Shown here: positions 1 to 11,860 of the stretch, piece after piece
How positions within the stretch are numbered: the stretch's first letter is position 1
Layout: the number at the start of each line of letters is the position of its first letter
NCBI GenBank assembly: GCA_022747635.1
Contig: JAKTNV010000008.1
Location: 3,373,386-3,437,385 of the forward strand
Reading direction: 5' to 3'
Length of the DNA: 64,000 bases
Source of the DNA: Hetaerina americana
Lineage: Eukaryota > Arthropoda > Insecta > Odonata > Calopterygidae
Position numbers and translations under genes: made by a program
The notes under the pieces: generated by a model
What the model saw: the letters and a program-made list of their open reading frames with translations, nothing else
Database searches by the model: none
What the model was told of the DNA's origin: nothing

Positions 1-430
1 GCCAATAAGCAATGGAACAAACTTGATCTGACGACAAGGAAGGAAAGGGAGGGAGGGAGGGAGGGATCTTCCACGTCTCTTCCGCGAGGAGGCGTGCTCG
101 CTGTGCACTCGCTGGTTGGCGGAGGCAATAATCAAAGGGTCAGAAGGGGAGAGGATGGGAGGGAGGGGGTCCAGTCCTGAGGGCGCCCCGCATCTGCCGG
201 CTCCATCTGCAGAGGGCGCCCCGCTGGGGGGGACCTGCCCCCGCCCAAACATCCCCTTCCGACCCATCTCCAGACGAGGGAGTGGAAGGGGGACTGTGTC
301 CGCCTCACGGGGGGCATCCCCCCGCGACGACGTGGATTTCTCGGCTAAACTGCCCCAGACGCATCGGAAGGCAGATTTCGGATGGGGAGGAATGCATATT
401 ACATATGCTATATAATATGTCACACACATA
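1..430. other. GC-rich repeat-poor flank, no gene seen
   Basis: The segment opens with a short GGGA-type purine repeat at about 40-65 and continues as CpG- and C-rich sequence to about 350, then turns AT-rich. Open frames on both strands here are proline/glycine/serine-rich and look like products of base composition. I see no splice-supported exon, no conserved motif and no promoter element that could be called. Confidence 0.4.
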
Positions 431-437
431 GTATATT

Positions 438-600
438 GTATGTACGAGGTTGATCTGAGAAGTTCTCGTCCTGATGATGAAAATGACGGTTTATGTTTTC
501 AAAAGAGTTTTATTTTTAAAACATAATCGCCTTTAACGTGAGGTACGTCCAGAGAGTAAAGCTCCGTTTGTATAACCTGTCGCGGCAGGGATACAATCGT
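438..600 (-). mobile_element. Degenerate mariner terminal fragment
   Basis: The sequence starts with TACGAGGT followed by GAGAAGTTCTCG, then an A/T-rich stretch with TTTTCAAAA and a run resembling ACATAATCGCCTTTAACG. This is the arrangement found at the 3' end of many insect mariner elements: terminal repeat, then a 3' UTR next to the C-terminal codons. No transposase frame survives. The call rests on resemblance to mariner ends in general and to the 26.88 kb fragment, so it is tentative. Confidence 0.35.
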
Positions 601-919
601 AGTTGTGCGCCTACGCGGCGATTGGCTCTGATGCCAGGAGAATGAAACGACACCATTTTGAGGCCGCTGTTTGTTGCTCACGCATTACAGTGCTTGGTTA
701 GAGTGGTGTAGTTGATTGAAAATTCTGACGTTTGCGAAATAAGATCTGTAAACCGTTTTCCGAATGCGAAGATGAGTAAACTGAACCAAAATTCATCGAC
801 AGGTTTGAAAGGTATGCGAGGAGTGATTCAAACAGTCGCAATCGCTCCTTGTTTGGACAAAAAGCGTTGACTGGCGAGGGACTTACTATTTTCATTATTT
901 CTTATTCACATAGAACCCG

Positions 920-1145
920 GCAAAGCACAGTTAGGGCATGTGGCAGGGGTTGAATACACACCAGACTAATTTTGATCCAAAATACTTTTCCCTCCTTGCG
1001 CGGTCAGAAAATGTTATCCCGATGATCAAGTATCGGTCGCGGGAAAAAATGACATCTTAAAACTATCCGTTCCACACTTGACGTGATCTCTCCCACTGTA
1101 GTACGATGGGACTCATAATACATTTTCATCCTCCTTGGTGAAGCG
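920..1145 (-). mobile_element. LINE 3'-end remnant
   Basis: The stretch GGCATGTGGCAGGGGTTGAA, an 'ACACCAGACT' block, a 'CCCTCCTTGCGCGGTCAG' block and 'CCCACTGTAGTACGATGGG' occur in the same order in the better-preserved LINE copies at 10.81-11.62 kb and 34.96-35.40 kb. It is therefore the 3' UTR and last codons of the same LINE lineage, on the minus strand. Coding potential is lost. Confidence 0.55.
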
Positions 1146-1224
1146 AAGTTCGGAAGAGGTCCGAGGGCGTCAAATCAGGGAATAGGGTGTACCGTCCGGC
1201 ACTTCATTGTGCAGGGATAAGTGC

Positions 1225-1510
1225 CAAAATAGTTCCATTTACAGCTCCGCAACGACATTTCATGGCCAAAGAATCGGGGCATTTGATTACATAAATCCTC
1301 CGCATATTTCAGTATACATTACGTTTCCTCGCTAGGTCAAGCGGTTACAGTATCGGCCCGGCTAGTCGAAAGATCCGGTGCTCAAGTCCCAGTGGAGGAA
1401 ATATTTTTGCGTTTGTGATCAGTTCGATTCCGCCTTCCCTACCTCTCATGTGTTCGTTCTTTAAAAGTGTTCCTATCCCTTTTCATTATGTCTACTTCCA
1501 TGTGAATGAA
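1225..1510 (+). repeat. SINE family A, copy 1 (tRNA-headed)
   Basis: A tRNA-like head at about 1335-1400 has an A-box-like TAGGTCAAGCGG and a B-box-like GTGCTCAAGTCC. It is followed by a body beginning GGAAATATTTTTGCG and containing TTCGATTCCGCCTTCCCTAC. The same head and body recur at 4.16 kb and, inverted, at 15.34-15.60 kb. Upstream of the head, the module with CCAAAGAATCGGGGC is shared with 1.69 kb and 15.57 kb, so the repeat unit seems to include about 85 bp 5' of the tRNA-like part. RNA polymerase III transcription is inferred from the boxes only. Confidence 0.6.
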
Positions 1511-1689
1511 TATTTGCTCGCCATAAGCCGGATTTTCGTGGTTGAATGCGTATTTGGCCGACGTGGCTAGTCTCTTTCTTCTGGCTATTCGCACCACGAA
1601 ACGTACTATTCCTATCCTTTATGACGTTGTATGATTGCTTCCCTACTGTCCTTCAATCTTGTGTCGTCCATTTCTCATTTGATGGGAGA

Positions 1690-1800
1690 AAAAGCTCCCT
1701 AGCGCCATCCATTGGCCAAAGAATCGAGACAATTGGCTGCATTAATCCCCCGCATATTTCAGTGTAAATTACGTTTCCACGATAGCTGGGCGTGCCTGTG
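1690..1800 (+). repeat. SINE family A 5' module, partial
   Basis: This 110-bp segment repeats the 5' module of SINE A: CCAAAGAATCGAGACAATTG, then CCGCATATTTCAGTGTAAAT and ACGTTTCCACGATAGCTGGG. It breaks off just inside the tRNA-like head. It lies in the same orientation as copy 1, about 440 bp away, so it may be a truncated insertion or a local duplication. Confidence 0.5.
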
Positions 1801-2389
1801 TTCACCGAATGTCTGATTTCGCCGGCGAAAGAGGCATCGGCCGCCGGAATTTGGAGAGGGCCCCTGCCGGGCTATATCGGATATCGAGGTTCTGATCGTG
1901 TTTTGTTCCGAGCGGCGGTTGACCGCCCCGTTCTTCCAGAAGCGTGGAGTTTGACTCTTGACTTCTTCTTCCGCCCGCAAGGCTCTGCTTCCGTTTTTTT
2001 TACTAGTTCAAGACTGACCTTGACCCCTGGTGTATATCTTAGGCTCATTTTCGTTTGCTGCCTCCGGGTGCGTGTAGCGTAGTGGAGGGAGCGTACATGA
2101 GTGTTTTTTTCCCTTTGGAGTGGTCGTCCTTTTGGTGCGCTTTCCTTCTTCATGCAAGTGTGCTGATTTGATTTCTTTAAATGGCTGTACGCAGCTTAAA
2201 CACACTCGCCTTGCAAGTTGACGAGAAGGCGAAGCCCCCGTACCCCGTTGGAGGTCCACTTCTTCACGTTTAGAGTCGCTGGGCTTCACACCCGATAGTG
2301 GCGATCCAATTTGGAGGCAATCACCATTTAATATTCCTGAAGTTGGCAACCGAAGCTACAATGACTAGGAATTTAGACAATATCTTTAA

Positions 2390-3735
2390 GTGACCAGAGG
2401 ACGACAATAACTTATGACGAGACTTTCGGAAGCCCGCGCAATGTCAGGGTTCTTTGTCTCCCCGTAGAGACCCCGTTGGAAGACATAACAGGACGTTTTG
2501 GTAAAATCCATCGCTCCTGGGGGAACAGTTGAAAGGGCAACAGGATGACGCGCGTGCTGACAGGCACGAGAGTGGTGCGGTAATGATCGAGAGAAATATC
2601 CCCTCGTACCTCCACTTTGGTGGCAACCGAGCCATCGTCATCTACGAGGGTCAGCGCCGCACTTGCGCCCGCTGTAACCAAGAAGGCCACGAGCGCAAGA
2701 CCTGCCCTCGGAACCAGGGAGGGAAGAGCTAGGCGGAGGCAATGATGATGGCCTTCAACCCTAACGCCGCCGTGGAGATGGACAAACCCGAAGTAGCTGT
2801 GGAGGAGTGAGCGAGATCGCTACTACTCATCGAGAGTGCGGCTCCGGCTGCTCCCGTCGGTCCCCCGATCCCCCTCCAATTGAAGGGAAATGTCAAATGG
2901 AGCGTAAATCGTCAACGGTAGAAAGGGATCCGAAAAAGAAGAGCATAGACGACCACAAGCTCCTGGTCTCGAATACCGATCTACAAGTAGCTCACGTACC
3001 TAGCACCTCGCCTAGTCTCACACGACCTCCAGCCCCCGTCTCCGCGACCTCGTCACATGAGGAGGGATTGTCTTTCGCCTCCCCTCCCCCCGCTCACGTC
3101 ATTGATGCCCTCGCCTCGAATCCTTGCATCACGGGCTTCAAACACCCTGAGAACTTCTGGTGACAGGTGAGGAGGATGCATCTGATTGCAATTGTTTCCC
3201 GTCCCCAACAGCTCGCCCCTCGACCCCTTTATCATTGACAATAAAGGAAGCCTCACCGACCCCGGAAGTCGACATACATACATGTTTCCCAAAGTCAAAA
3301 ATCCCAGATACCCCATCGTCCTTCCCCATTGAGAAGAGCCAAGGTGTCGACGATTTTCCCGACAATCCTCTAGAGACGGACGACATGCAAATATCTCCCC
3401 TGATTTTTCCCGACCACACCCCTTCAGCAGATGACCCCCAGTCCGCCACTCCGACCTTCCCCGAAGCCACCTCCTGCCCCGTGGCGGCCCCCATCGGTGC
3501 TCCTTCGAAGAAAGCCCCACGTGGAACGCTGCCAAATTACCCGCTCCTCGTGGAGACCACGGCTGGCTTTTTCTAATCGGACGAGGTCGGGGGGAGGGGG
3601 GATGCGACGAATTGCCGCGCCCTCGCTCGTCAACCCGTCGGACGAGGCGTCCCGGGAAGCGGCGAGGCACTGCTCGCCCGGGGTCGAGTCGCGACCGGAG
3701 CGACACTAACCACGATCAGAACCCTGGTTAGTGAT
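2390..3735 (+). mobile_element. LINE ORF1 (gag-like, zinc knuckle) remnant
   Basis: The frame at 2529-2729 encodes NIPSYLHFGGNRAIVIYEG followed by a CCHC zinc knuckle, CARCNQEGHERKTC, with the spacing CX2CX4HX4C. This pairing (an RNA-binding fold ending in a 'G-R-A-V-Y-G' strand, then zinc knuckle) is typical of ORF1 proteins of arthropod LINEs that bind the element RNA. Downstream to about 3,730 the sequence stays GC-rich and Pro/Ser/Asp-rich in several frames, as expected of a decaying ORF1 C-terminal part. Stops and frame changes make it a pseudogene. No adjoining reverse transcriptase is seen. Confidence 0.6.
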
Positions 3736-3964
3736 GCCCGGTACACACCCGGTGCCGGACACACTTCGTCCACCGTTGAAGGGTTTGTTTTGCAGAATGA
3801 CTGAGCTATTTTCGATAATTTCAACCCTACCATTGATAATTTCTTAAAATGCATAACTTTCCATTGCTAGTTATAATCTTACTCCTAATATCTGTGAACC
3901 TTGCCTTCCTTTCTATGTTTACACAGTGCTGATGGTCAAATGTACGTGTATGCGCCACTATGCA

Positions 3965-4070
3965 TATGTTTAAATGTGTGTGTGTGTACATATGTATTTG
4001 TGTATGTATGTGGCAAATATACTATGCATGTACGCATGTATAAATGTATATGTATACTTATATAAGGGAA
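3965..4070. repeat. Short degenerate (TG/TA) microsatellite
   Basis: A mix of TGTGTGTGTG and TATG/TGTA units with interruptions. No coding content is credible here. Confidence 0.5.
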
Positions 4071-4154
4071 AAAATAATTTACGCATAATCTGTGACGTGA
4101 TATTATGCATGACGCAAACAAACTCTGTAACATTCTGAACCGAATAAAATTATT

Positions 4155-4345
4155 TCTATCATAACTCAAGTGTTAAGAGCATCGGCCCGGAAAGTCGAAA
4201 GATCCAGTATTCAAGTCCCGGTCAAAGAAATATTTTAGTGCTTGTGATCTGCTCGATTCCGCCTTCCTCACTTCTCCAGTGTTCGTATTTTATAGGTGTT
4301 CCTATCCCTTCTCCTCATATCTATTTCCATGTAAATATAAATATA
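4155..4345 (+). repeat. SINE family A, copy 2
   Basis: The order is the same as in the copy at 1.3 kb: AGAGCATCGGCCCGG, a B-box-like TATTCAAGTCCCGG, then the body CTCGATTCCGCCTTCCTCAC and GTGTTCCTATCCCTTCTCC. It ends in an A/T-rich tail (AAATATAAATATAAATAA). The 5' module seen in copy 1 is not recognisable, so this copy may be 5'-shortened. Confidence 0.6.
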
Positions 4346-4499
4346 AATAAAACACTTTTGCGTTTCAGGTTCAAGTCTCACGGACGTGAATAATAATGTA
4401 TATGAAGTAAGCACTAGAGGATAAAGACAATAACACAGAAACAAACAAGAAAGAAAAACAAAAATACATATGTGAATGTCCTTTTTTTATTTGTCCTAA

Positions 4500-6025
4500 A
4501 TATATATATATATATGTATATAAGTATACGTACGGATCCATGTATACATATATAAAGGCAGCACAGTTGGCGGGTGCATCGGCAGGGGGCGGGCGGCTTG
4601 TCCCTTGGGGGCGGGTGGTGCGCGCGCGTGGATTGATGGCCGCCATGAGGCCTCGCATCGCTCATCGTCGAGCGAGTCATTAGCGAAAATGAAGCTGCCA
4701 CACCATCTGGCGGGAGCTGGGGAAAACAAATGCCCTCGAGGATGAACTCTGGCTAAGCGGCGGTGTCGTCTTTTGTCTCTCCCGCCCTCTCGCGAGTGAT
4801 TAAATAATTACTTAAATAATATTCAATCTTTCCTGCTTTCCCATTAACCCCTGAGCGGCCCATCCCCGTGCACCGCTCCACTTCGAAACGGGATCGCCTC
4901 CCGTCATCCGCCGAGTTCGCGAGTTCAAGCCGATGGGTTGCCGAGTTGAGCATGATATAGAGACGTCACCTTTTTTTGCCTATAAATCGTATTTTTTTGC
5001 TAGACATAATGGCCATGTAATAAAGATACTGCAGGGAATTACCTTAAAAAATATTGGACCAGAAAATAATTAGAAATGAAAATTGAACCGGGCCGCCCCT
5101 TCCTTGGAAGTTGATTGAATATGAATTTATCCAAAATAATTTTTCGACGGAAACTTTCTAGAAATAAATATTAACTCTAGTCCTGATCTGCAGTAAAAAA
5201 ATGTGGGCCGAAAAACAAATATGTTTGAGAGAATAAATAATGATTCTACTATTCCCAATGTAACATAAAACAACCCACTAATACGTCAATAACAGGCCCT
5301 TCAAAATACACGCTATCTAACACAAGCTTTCGCAATGGATGGGCTTCAGGCAGTTTGTCGCAAATGCGTTCGAGTCCGCACACGGATTGATCTTTGGACG
5401 AATCGACAACCCTGGATTCTTTGCAAAGGCAGACTCTTTTAATCAGAAAGAGTATCTTTGCTCGTTGGATACCCTTACCGTGCCGATATCAACTGGCCGT
5501 CAGTAATACGTTCCATTCGGCGACTACCAAGGTTTGAAAACACCGATTAACTAAATTCTTTCCCATACGAATTCGGTAGCAAACTTTAACATCGCATATG
5601 CCTGACATCCAAAACAGGTATTAAATACATTTTTTTGCGCACAGAATGTTGACATAAAATGATGCGAAGTATGGTTAATGAAGTAGGGCGCATGCTAATG
5701 ATATTGATACATTTCAGATAAGGCTGAGAAATTAGAGGTTTAAAAACGTTTGACATGGCAAAATGACGGCGGAAGTGCCAATCGGCATGCTATGAGCATT
5801 TTCTGACTCCAAAGGAGAAAGAAGCGCACACGTGCGCCCGGGGAGCCGCCGCTAAGATGTGTCGAGGGGTGTGATTCGTCGTATCAGCATCGCCATCACT
5901 GATTCAGAAAGGCTGCATATTAAAGCTCCGGAAGTAAATAGGTAGGCACTCATATTCGTACGTAAGGTAGTTACCACAGGGTGCGTTCTAAGGGTAATGC
6001 ATGTGAATATTCCGCGCCGCTCCAA
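4500..6025. other. Unassigned intergenic sequence
   Basis: It contains a short (TA)n at about 4,500-4,516, a GC-rich patch at about 4,560-4,930 and then AT-rich, non-repetitive sequence. I see no exon, RNA gene or recognisable element. Confidence 0.35.
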
Positions 6026-6029
6026 TTCG

Positions 6030-6470
6030 TCGGAGTGGGATCAAAGCACTTGAAAGAGGTGAGGGGGACGCAGAGCTTTGCCGCGTGACCGGTCTCAGTG
6101 CTCTCCAAGCCGTGGAAGCGGCAGGACGTCAATTATTCCAAACATCTGCGCGCCGACCGCCTCACGAAAACGACCAAAATACCAACCGAGCGGGAATTTC
6201 AACTGAACTTTTGCAACGTATTAACCTGATTATTTGGACAACGTCATCACTGGTGATGAAACCTAGGTGCTTGCATGCGACCAAGAAACAAGAAGCCAAA
6301 GCTCTGATTGACACACCGACCAGTCTCCCAAGCCCAAAAAGGCCAGAATGAGCAAATCAAAATTGAACTACCACTCGGGGCACACGACATGAGCAGCAAG
6401 CAGTGGCTACGATAGAATACACAAAGAATTACAATGAAAAAATGGCTCAAAATAGGACCGTCTCCGTCGC
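6030..6470 (+). mobile_element. Mariner transposase remnant (central part)
   Basis: Codons around 6,235-6,350 read, with frame changes, as an asparagine-rich stretch leading into a decayed version of the mariner 'TGDE-W' block. They are followed by AKALIDTPTSLPSPKRPE, which matches the 'W..P.SP.PKK' segment that follows it in mariner transposases. The first catalytic Asp region is corrupted. It may be the upstream half of the remnant at 7.37-7.57 kb, separated by unrelated sequence. Confidence 0.5.
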
Positions 6471-7369
6471 ACTTTATCTACTCCTGTTTCTGATCGTAAC
6501 GATTATTCTCCTAATCTAAGTTTTGATTAATCTCAAACTATTGAATTGATTCCCCAGAGACCAATACGGTACATAAAAAATACTTTGTCAACAAAGATGC
6601 GTAACCTATTACTTTGTAAGGTCTTCAGGAAAACTAGCCATGGGATGGGGTGACACAATACGGCTATAAATTTAGCAGTATTGAAATGATTACTGTGATA
6701 CAGACCATTGATGAAAAGTACACACGGGGAATTGTTTTTGAAAGTCGTAGCGAGCACTGGATACGAGTACGTGTAGTGTAATTGGACTGGCAGACGTCCC
6801 TTTGAAATGCGTAGGTAAAATTCGATTTTGGTTCGAATTTGATTTGGTCCGGGTTGCTAGGCCTAGGACGTGCGACCCTGAAATGACCTATCATTAATGG
6901 GAAAGATGAAAGTGCATCCTTCCTATGTACATCTACGAGGAAAACATGGCGCTAAACTTGCCGAGGCAATACGTCGAGCTTTTAGAAATTACAAGTGGAA
7001 GGTGGTTATGATTTTTCAGCAAGGATATGGCGCCTGTTATAACAGAGTTGCAAAGGACTGATTCGGAGATGCTAACGATGCAGTGGTTGTAAAAATATAC
7101 TCCATCATGAGATAACTTTTCATATAATTTAAAGGAATTCAAAAACAATAATTACACTAAATCCACTGATTTCCCCGGTGCCCACGTTGAATCCATTTTG
7201 GGCCGAGACCGGGCGACCTGACGGTTTACATGACGCCTTGTAAGTGTGGGCGCTCGGGAGCGGCGCTCGTGGACAAGCGTGGATTCCTCGTGCCCAACTG
7301 GAGAGGCTCCGTGAAACCTGAAATTCGAACCGAATCCACACCCTCCGTATTCCCCCGATTTTGCGCCTT

Positions 7370-7570
7370 GCGATGTTTTTAAATTTTTTTCCTCCACTCA
7401 AGAGACATATCAAGGGTAATCATTACACCTCGGACGATGAGGTGAAGGCAGTTGTCAAGTCGTGGATTCGAGAAAAGTCGGAAGAGTTTTTCAGTGACGG
7501 AACGAAAAAATCTGTTACACGTTAGGAGAAATGTGTTAGCCTTAACGGCGACTGCGTTAAAAATAAATGT
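7370..7570 (+). mobile_element. Mariner transposase C-terminal remnant
   Basis: Translation gives PPLKRHIKGNHYTSDDEVKA, then WIREKSEEFFSDG, then, after a stop, a CVSLNGDCVK-like end. These are the C-terminal landmarks of mariner transposases (the 'F..LK..L.G..F.SDDEVK' block, the 'W' helix and the 'C....G.YVEK' end). A 27-bp piece around 7,417-7,444 (ACACCTCGGACGATGAGGTG) occurs inverted at 31.80-31.83 kb, so another fragment of the family lies there. Confidence 0.65.
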
Positions 7571-7574
7571 ATGA

Positions 7575-9330
7575 TTTTGAAACTTAAGAATTGTACTTAA
7601 ATATGCTTTTCACCCGATCTTGCTATTTGTTTCTTTCAGGGTGTAGGAGCATGTGTGCATTACTTTTCAGCCTACCTTCGTAGCTATCAATAAAAATTTC
7701 TAAACTGATAAGAGAGAAGTAATACGTAAGTAAATAAGGAAAATTTTAAAGGAAGAAATAAAACGCCGACCCCTTGGAAAGTAGGTGATAGCTTTATCAC
7801 AATTTAGTGCCCGCAGAAACTCTCAAGAAAACAATGAAGAACAAGAAAAAAGATGCTATAAAAATTTACATCTTGCAGGCTGCATGTAGACATGGCGCTA
7901 CCAACTTTGTGGTATAACCACATTGGCTATACCACCAAAGGATGCTATCGTTCGTGTAGATAATGAGAATCGAAACTATTTCTCGGTTTTACTGTTCTCG
8001 GAAAAAACGACAGATTAAACCGTTTTGCCGTTGGAATTAGGGCGTGGCCTGCCCCGCAAAGGGATCGCATTTAAACGCCATTTCGCGAACTTCAATATTT
8101 TCTTACCCATCCACTCCCTACGTGGGAATCAATTTAATATGGATCCCATTATACAAAATAATCGGCACGGTCATCAGCTAATATATCAAACAGGCACCAA
8201 TTTCTACAGAAAGGAAAATACATGGATAACGTTTATCGAAAGAGGTCTTCACAAGGATTTATTGTTCAGTTCATTTTCGCATTTTTCCCGAAAATGTTTT
8301 TTCTCCGATAGATATCTTTTATTTTTGATTAGGTCGAGTTAGAATACATACAATGAAATGAAAACGTTTACAAAATTTTTAATACGCTCCTATATAATGG
8401 AATAATTCTAAAGAGGACGGTTACGTTATAAAGAATCAGCGAAATATCTTCGTTGATGATCGTGAACAATTAAAATTCTTTCTTCATGAACGTTTGATAA
8501 AATAATGATGATTTATCGTAAACCGGACAGAAAATACCGCAGGAATAATCTCTTTCACCCTAGGCAACGTAATGAAACGGAAGACCACTTCAGCCAAACA
8601 TGGCCAGTTTAGAAAAAGCTAGTATATTTAACCACTGTTTTCCTAGCGTTTTTAATAATCGTTCAAATGGGAAAAATGCGAATCACTGTCTGATCGCTTC
8701 CATGACCCTATGTCTTAAACTTTGACATCTTCTCTTGGAATCGAACGCCAACTTTAAGGCATAAGTCCAAACAATCGCCGGGCCCCCATCAAATCCCTTC
8801 TCGCGTAAACAATACGATGGCCTCAGAAATCGCTCCTTCCTTGGAAATAATATTTAAAAAATTCCTAATTGATCGCACAGCATCCTAAGACTGGTAAGTA
8901 GCCAACGCCACTCCCGCATTTAAAAAAAACGACAGAGAAGATGCGAGTAATTATGAAACCATTTCTCTCACATTCATCTCATGCAAAATCTTAAGAGCAC
9001 ATAATTGTCGGTTCAATTATGGAATATCTCGATTCTCCCGAGTTTACTTGCAAAAAACCAACACGGTTTCCGACAGATGTCGAGCAGTTCTTCCGAATGA
9101 TTTGAATATACGTGTCCTTTTATTGAATACTGTCGCACGTAAGTTCTTCCTTTCGTGTGATTAAGACCCTCTTTATAACATTGTTCCTGCATGATTGGAA
9201 TATACTTATCCTTTTATCGAATATTATCTCATGTAAGTACCTATTCTCGTGTGATTATCTTTGCTCGAGTGCATGATCAAACTAATATTTGCGTAGAGGT
9301 GTCATAATTGGCACTGGGCATTCATGGCTG
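7575..9330. other. Unassigned AT-rich sequence
   Basis: There is no recognisable exon or repeat. A decayed tandem-like pair at about 9,080-9,250 repeats the pattern TTTTATTGAATACTGTCGCA / CTTTTATCGAATATTATCTC with similar flanks about 85 bp apart. The longest open frame (about 8,025-8,342) has no motif I know. Confidence 0.3.
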
Positions 9331-9334
9331 TTTA

Positions 9335-9370
9335 CATAACGCCCCCGCGTCTTTCGGGGCATTATGTAGG
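9335..9370. repeat. Short inverted repeat (hairpin)
   Basis: ACATAACGCCCC and GGGGCATTATGT flank a loop of about 11 nt and pair over 12 positions with one mismatch. This resembles the 3'-terminal hairpin of the local LINE fragments in size and GC content, but the sequence differs. It could equally be chance. Confidence 0.3.
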
Positions 9371-9784
9371 TATACATGTAGAAATGTCCCACACGGATCG
9401 AATGGCGTGTTGAGGCTGGATCACAACCGTCCAATTCTCGTGGACGGACCCCCGTTACTCCGGTCGGGGCTCCACTGTGTTGCCTTTCCAGCCGCCTAGG
9501 CTTCTAAGGCAGGGCGTCGTCTTCTGCGTTGTCACGGCGTTCTGGCGATCCCTGCTACTGAAGCCTGGGCCTCTTCTTCGCTGGGAGGGCATCTTGGCGA
9601 TCCATGCTCGCAATGGGGCGCTTATAGCGGTCCCACGTTGAAACCTGGATCTCTCCGAGGCGTCGGATGGTGGCGACGTCTGAATCCGCAGCCCTCGCGA
9701 GCGGTGCGAAGTTTGACGGCAGCGGACGCCATATCACCCCGGCACGCACGGATGAATAAAATGAAGGGGACGCTCTCTCAAGGG

Positions 9785-9914
9785 TATGAAGGGGACGGGG
9801 GTGCGGGGGGTGGGGGTTGGGAGGAGAAAGAGGGGCAAGGGGGAGGGGTGGGGGAGGGGTGGGGGAGGGTTGGGGGAGGGGTGGGGGAGGGGAGGGGGAG
9901 GGGAGGGGTGGGGG
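9785..9914 (+). repeat. G-rich tract with many G-runs
   Basis: The plus strand consists of runs of four to five G separated by A, T or GT, for example GGGGGAGGGGTGGGGGAGGG, over roughly 100 bp. Such density of G-runs meets the simple pattern for G-quadruplex formation many times over. The complementary strand gives a proline-rich frame (PPPPLPHPSP-like) that I regard as a by-product. Confidence 0.7.
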
Positions 9915-9919
9915 AGTGG

Positions 9920-10800
9920 ATGTGAAAGGGTGGTGGAATGATGCTTGATTAGCATGAGGAGGCCATCTATCGGCCGCGTCAAAATTAAGGTTATTTGGCT
10001 GAGGAAATACGGGAGCCAATGAGCGCAGAACGGTCATTTGAGCCGGGGATGGCGGGAGGGAGGGGGGCCGTGTTGTCGGTTGAGGCGGTAGGTTCGGTAA
10101 ACGGAGGAGAGGAATTGATTAATCGAATTCTTTATGGGCATGGGTTATTGCTTCGGAGAGCCGTCCATCAACGGCTGCCTCGGCGGGCTGTGTTTGTTTT
10201 GTGCTGTGGGGAGTTGAGAAGGGGGGAGTTGAGAGGGGGGAGAGGGAGATGCCAGGAGGAGAGGAGGAGGAGGGGGAAACGCAAATTCCATTCTCCCGTA
10301 ATCTTTTTTTACCTGAAGAGAAACCATGAGCACCAAATTGAAAGTGATTTTTTCCAAAGCACGACTGGGGATTTCAATTCTCCATACGACTGACTTGTTC
10401 TTTCGAGTGCCCGCCCGGCGATGTATCAAGTATTACGACGACTGGTCGGTCCACGGGGAATTGAACACCCGAACACCGAAAACCAAACGGCCTGCTAGGA
10501 ATAACACTCGATTCCGTGGATGATAGATCGTGAGGCAGTTTGACGAAGCTCTCCGTGCGACGGAACCGGTTCTCAGGATTCTTTCCGAGTGAGACACGCG
10601 GGATTCGTTTCAATCCGGGAGGGGGGTGAAGGCGGGGGGGGGGGGAAGTGGGGAACGGAAGGGAGGAGGCACCCCGAGCGAGGGAACGGCGACAGGGAAT
10701 CGAGCGACTGCGGAGCGCGAACTTTGCACCGCGCCGTTTGTGTCATCCATGACTCACAATTCGTGCATGACTACTCCCTGGAGCAGGAGATATTTTAGTT
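9920..10800. other. GC-rich purine-biased sequence, no gene supported
   Basis: Several G/A-rich stretches (10,205-10,285 and 10,615-10,690, the latter with a run of about 13 G) alternate with ordinary sequence. Frames are open on both strands because of composition; none has a known motif or credible splice sites. Confidence 0.3.
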
Positions 10801-10809
10801 TATTTTTCA

Positions 10810-11620
10810 CCCCCTGCTAAACACCGCTAGGGTGGGTGGCAGGGGGTTAATAAACATTAGACTAGCTTTGACCTAATATTTTTACCCCTACCGCGGTCGG
10901 ACAATGTTATCCTGATCCCTTATCGTTTCAAGGAAAAAAATACATCTTAATTGTATCGTTTCTGCACTTAATCTCTCTAATTTTATTAGCATGATCTCTC
11001 CTACCGTAGTACGATGGGGGTAATAATACAATTCCAACATCGCTGCTAAAGAGACCTCCTTCCAATTCATTCAAGAGCTTCAATCTGTAATATAACCTTC
11101 GCTCCGTGAGTGATTCCCAGCGTAGCTGCTCTAATGTTTTGGATACGCTACTAACTTTATCGCAATTGAATTCCACGAATCTAGCTCCTCTACGCTGCAC
11201 GCGATCCAATTCGAACATCAATTCAACTTCGTGAGGATCCCATATACTTGCAGCATATTCTAAATGAGGCCTACTAGCGAGATATAACATTTCTCTTTGA
11301 TCTTTTCTTCATATTTACCCAGTACTCTTCTAATAAATCAGAATTAATTGTTAGCTTGTCCGCATATTTCCTGTATGTATTTCACCCAGGAGAGGTCGTT
11401 AGTGAGGGTAACGCCCAAGAGTTTAATCGAGTCAACGTATTCCATTTCGGTGTTCCCGATGGAACAAAGGCGTTCGGGTGGGAATTGCTCTTTTTCCTAA
11501 AATTCATCACCGCGCACCTTAAGTTTAATTCTAATTTAATTCTAATGATATCGTGCACAAGGACGGCGCACTTTCCTTTGATAGCCCTTACAGTGAGCAA
11601 ACTGGGCGCGGAATATAACC
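10810..11620 (-). mobile_element. LINE (CR1/L2-like) 3' part with RT C-terminal codons
   Basis: The minus strand encodes, near 11,350-11,430, VTLTNDLSWVKYIQEICGQA (the block after the palm domain in CR1/L2-type reverse transcriptases). It then encodes RPHLEYAASIWDPHEVELMF and a VQRRGARFV...LGWESL-like tail at 10,928-11,290. These are the standard landmarks of the C-terminal region of LINE ORF2. The 3' UTR follows with CCTGCTAAACACCGCTAGGG at about 10,814. Stops and frameshifts interrupt it, and there is no upstream RT domain, so the copy is 5'-truncated and dead. Confidence 0.75.
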
Positions 11621-11704
11621 GCCCTTAGGCAATGCAACACTCCCCGGCGTTTTAGGACACTTTAGTCCATTAAAAAACATAGAAAAATACGTATTTACAT
11701 TATT

Positions 11705-11860
11705 TTTATTTCATATCACCCTGCAACCCACCGCTAAGGTGTGTGGCAGAGGGTGATATTTACACCAGACTACCCTTGACCCAAAACTTCTTTCCCTACT
11801 GGTCGGTCAAGTCATTCTGATCCCTAATCGCTCGTCGGAATATTAACATCTTTGATTTAT
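11705..11860 (-). mobile_element. LINE 3'-end fragment
   Basis: CCCTGCAACCCACCGCTAAG and GTGTGGCAGAGGGTGATATT, then 'ACACCAGACTACCCTTGACC' and 'GGTCGGTCAAGTCATTCTGA', repeat the 3' UTR of the copy ending at 10.81 kb. It lies just upstream of that copy in the same orientation, so it is a second, shorter insertion of the lineage. Confidence 0.6.

Noticed and set aside
6..65. Promoter-like GC/GA tract at the window edge
   Set aside because: GGGA repeats alone do not indicate a promoter; no TATA or initiator arrangement or first exon can be shown.
8025..8342. 105-codon plus-strand frame
   Set aside because: No motif, repeat match or splice support; its length is within the range expected by chance in this composition.
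9555..10037. 160-codon minus-strand frame ending in a basic KKRPRLQ
   Set aside because: Half of it is the complement of the G-run tract (proline repeats). The non-repetitive end has no recognised domain and there is no splice or promoter support.
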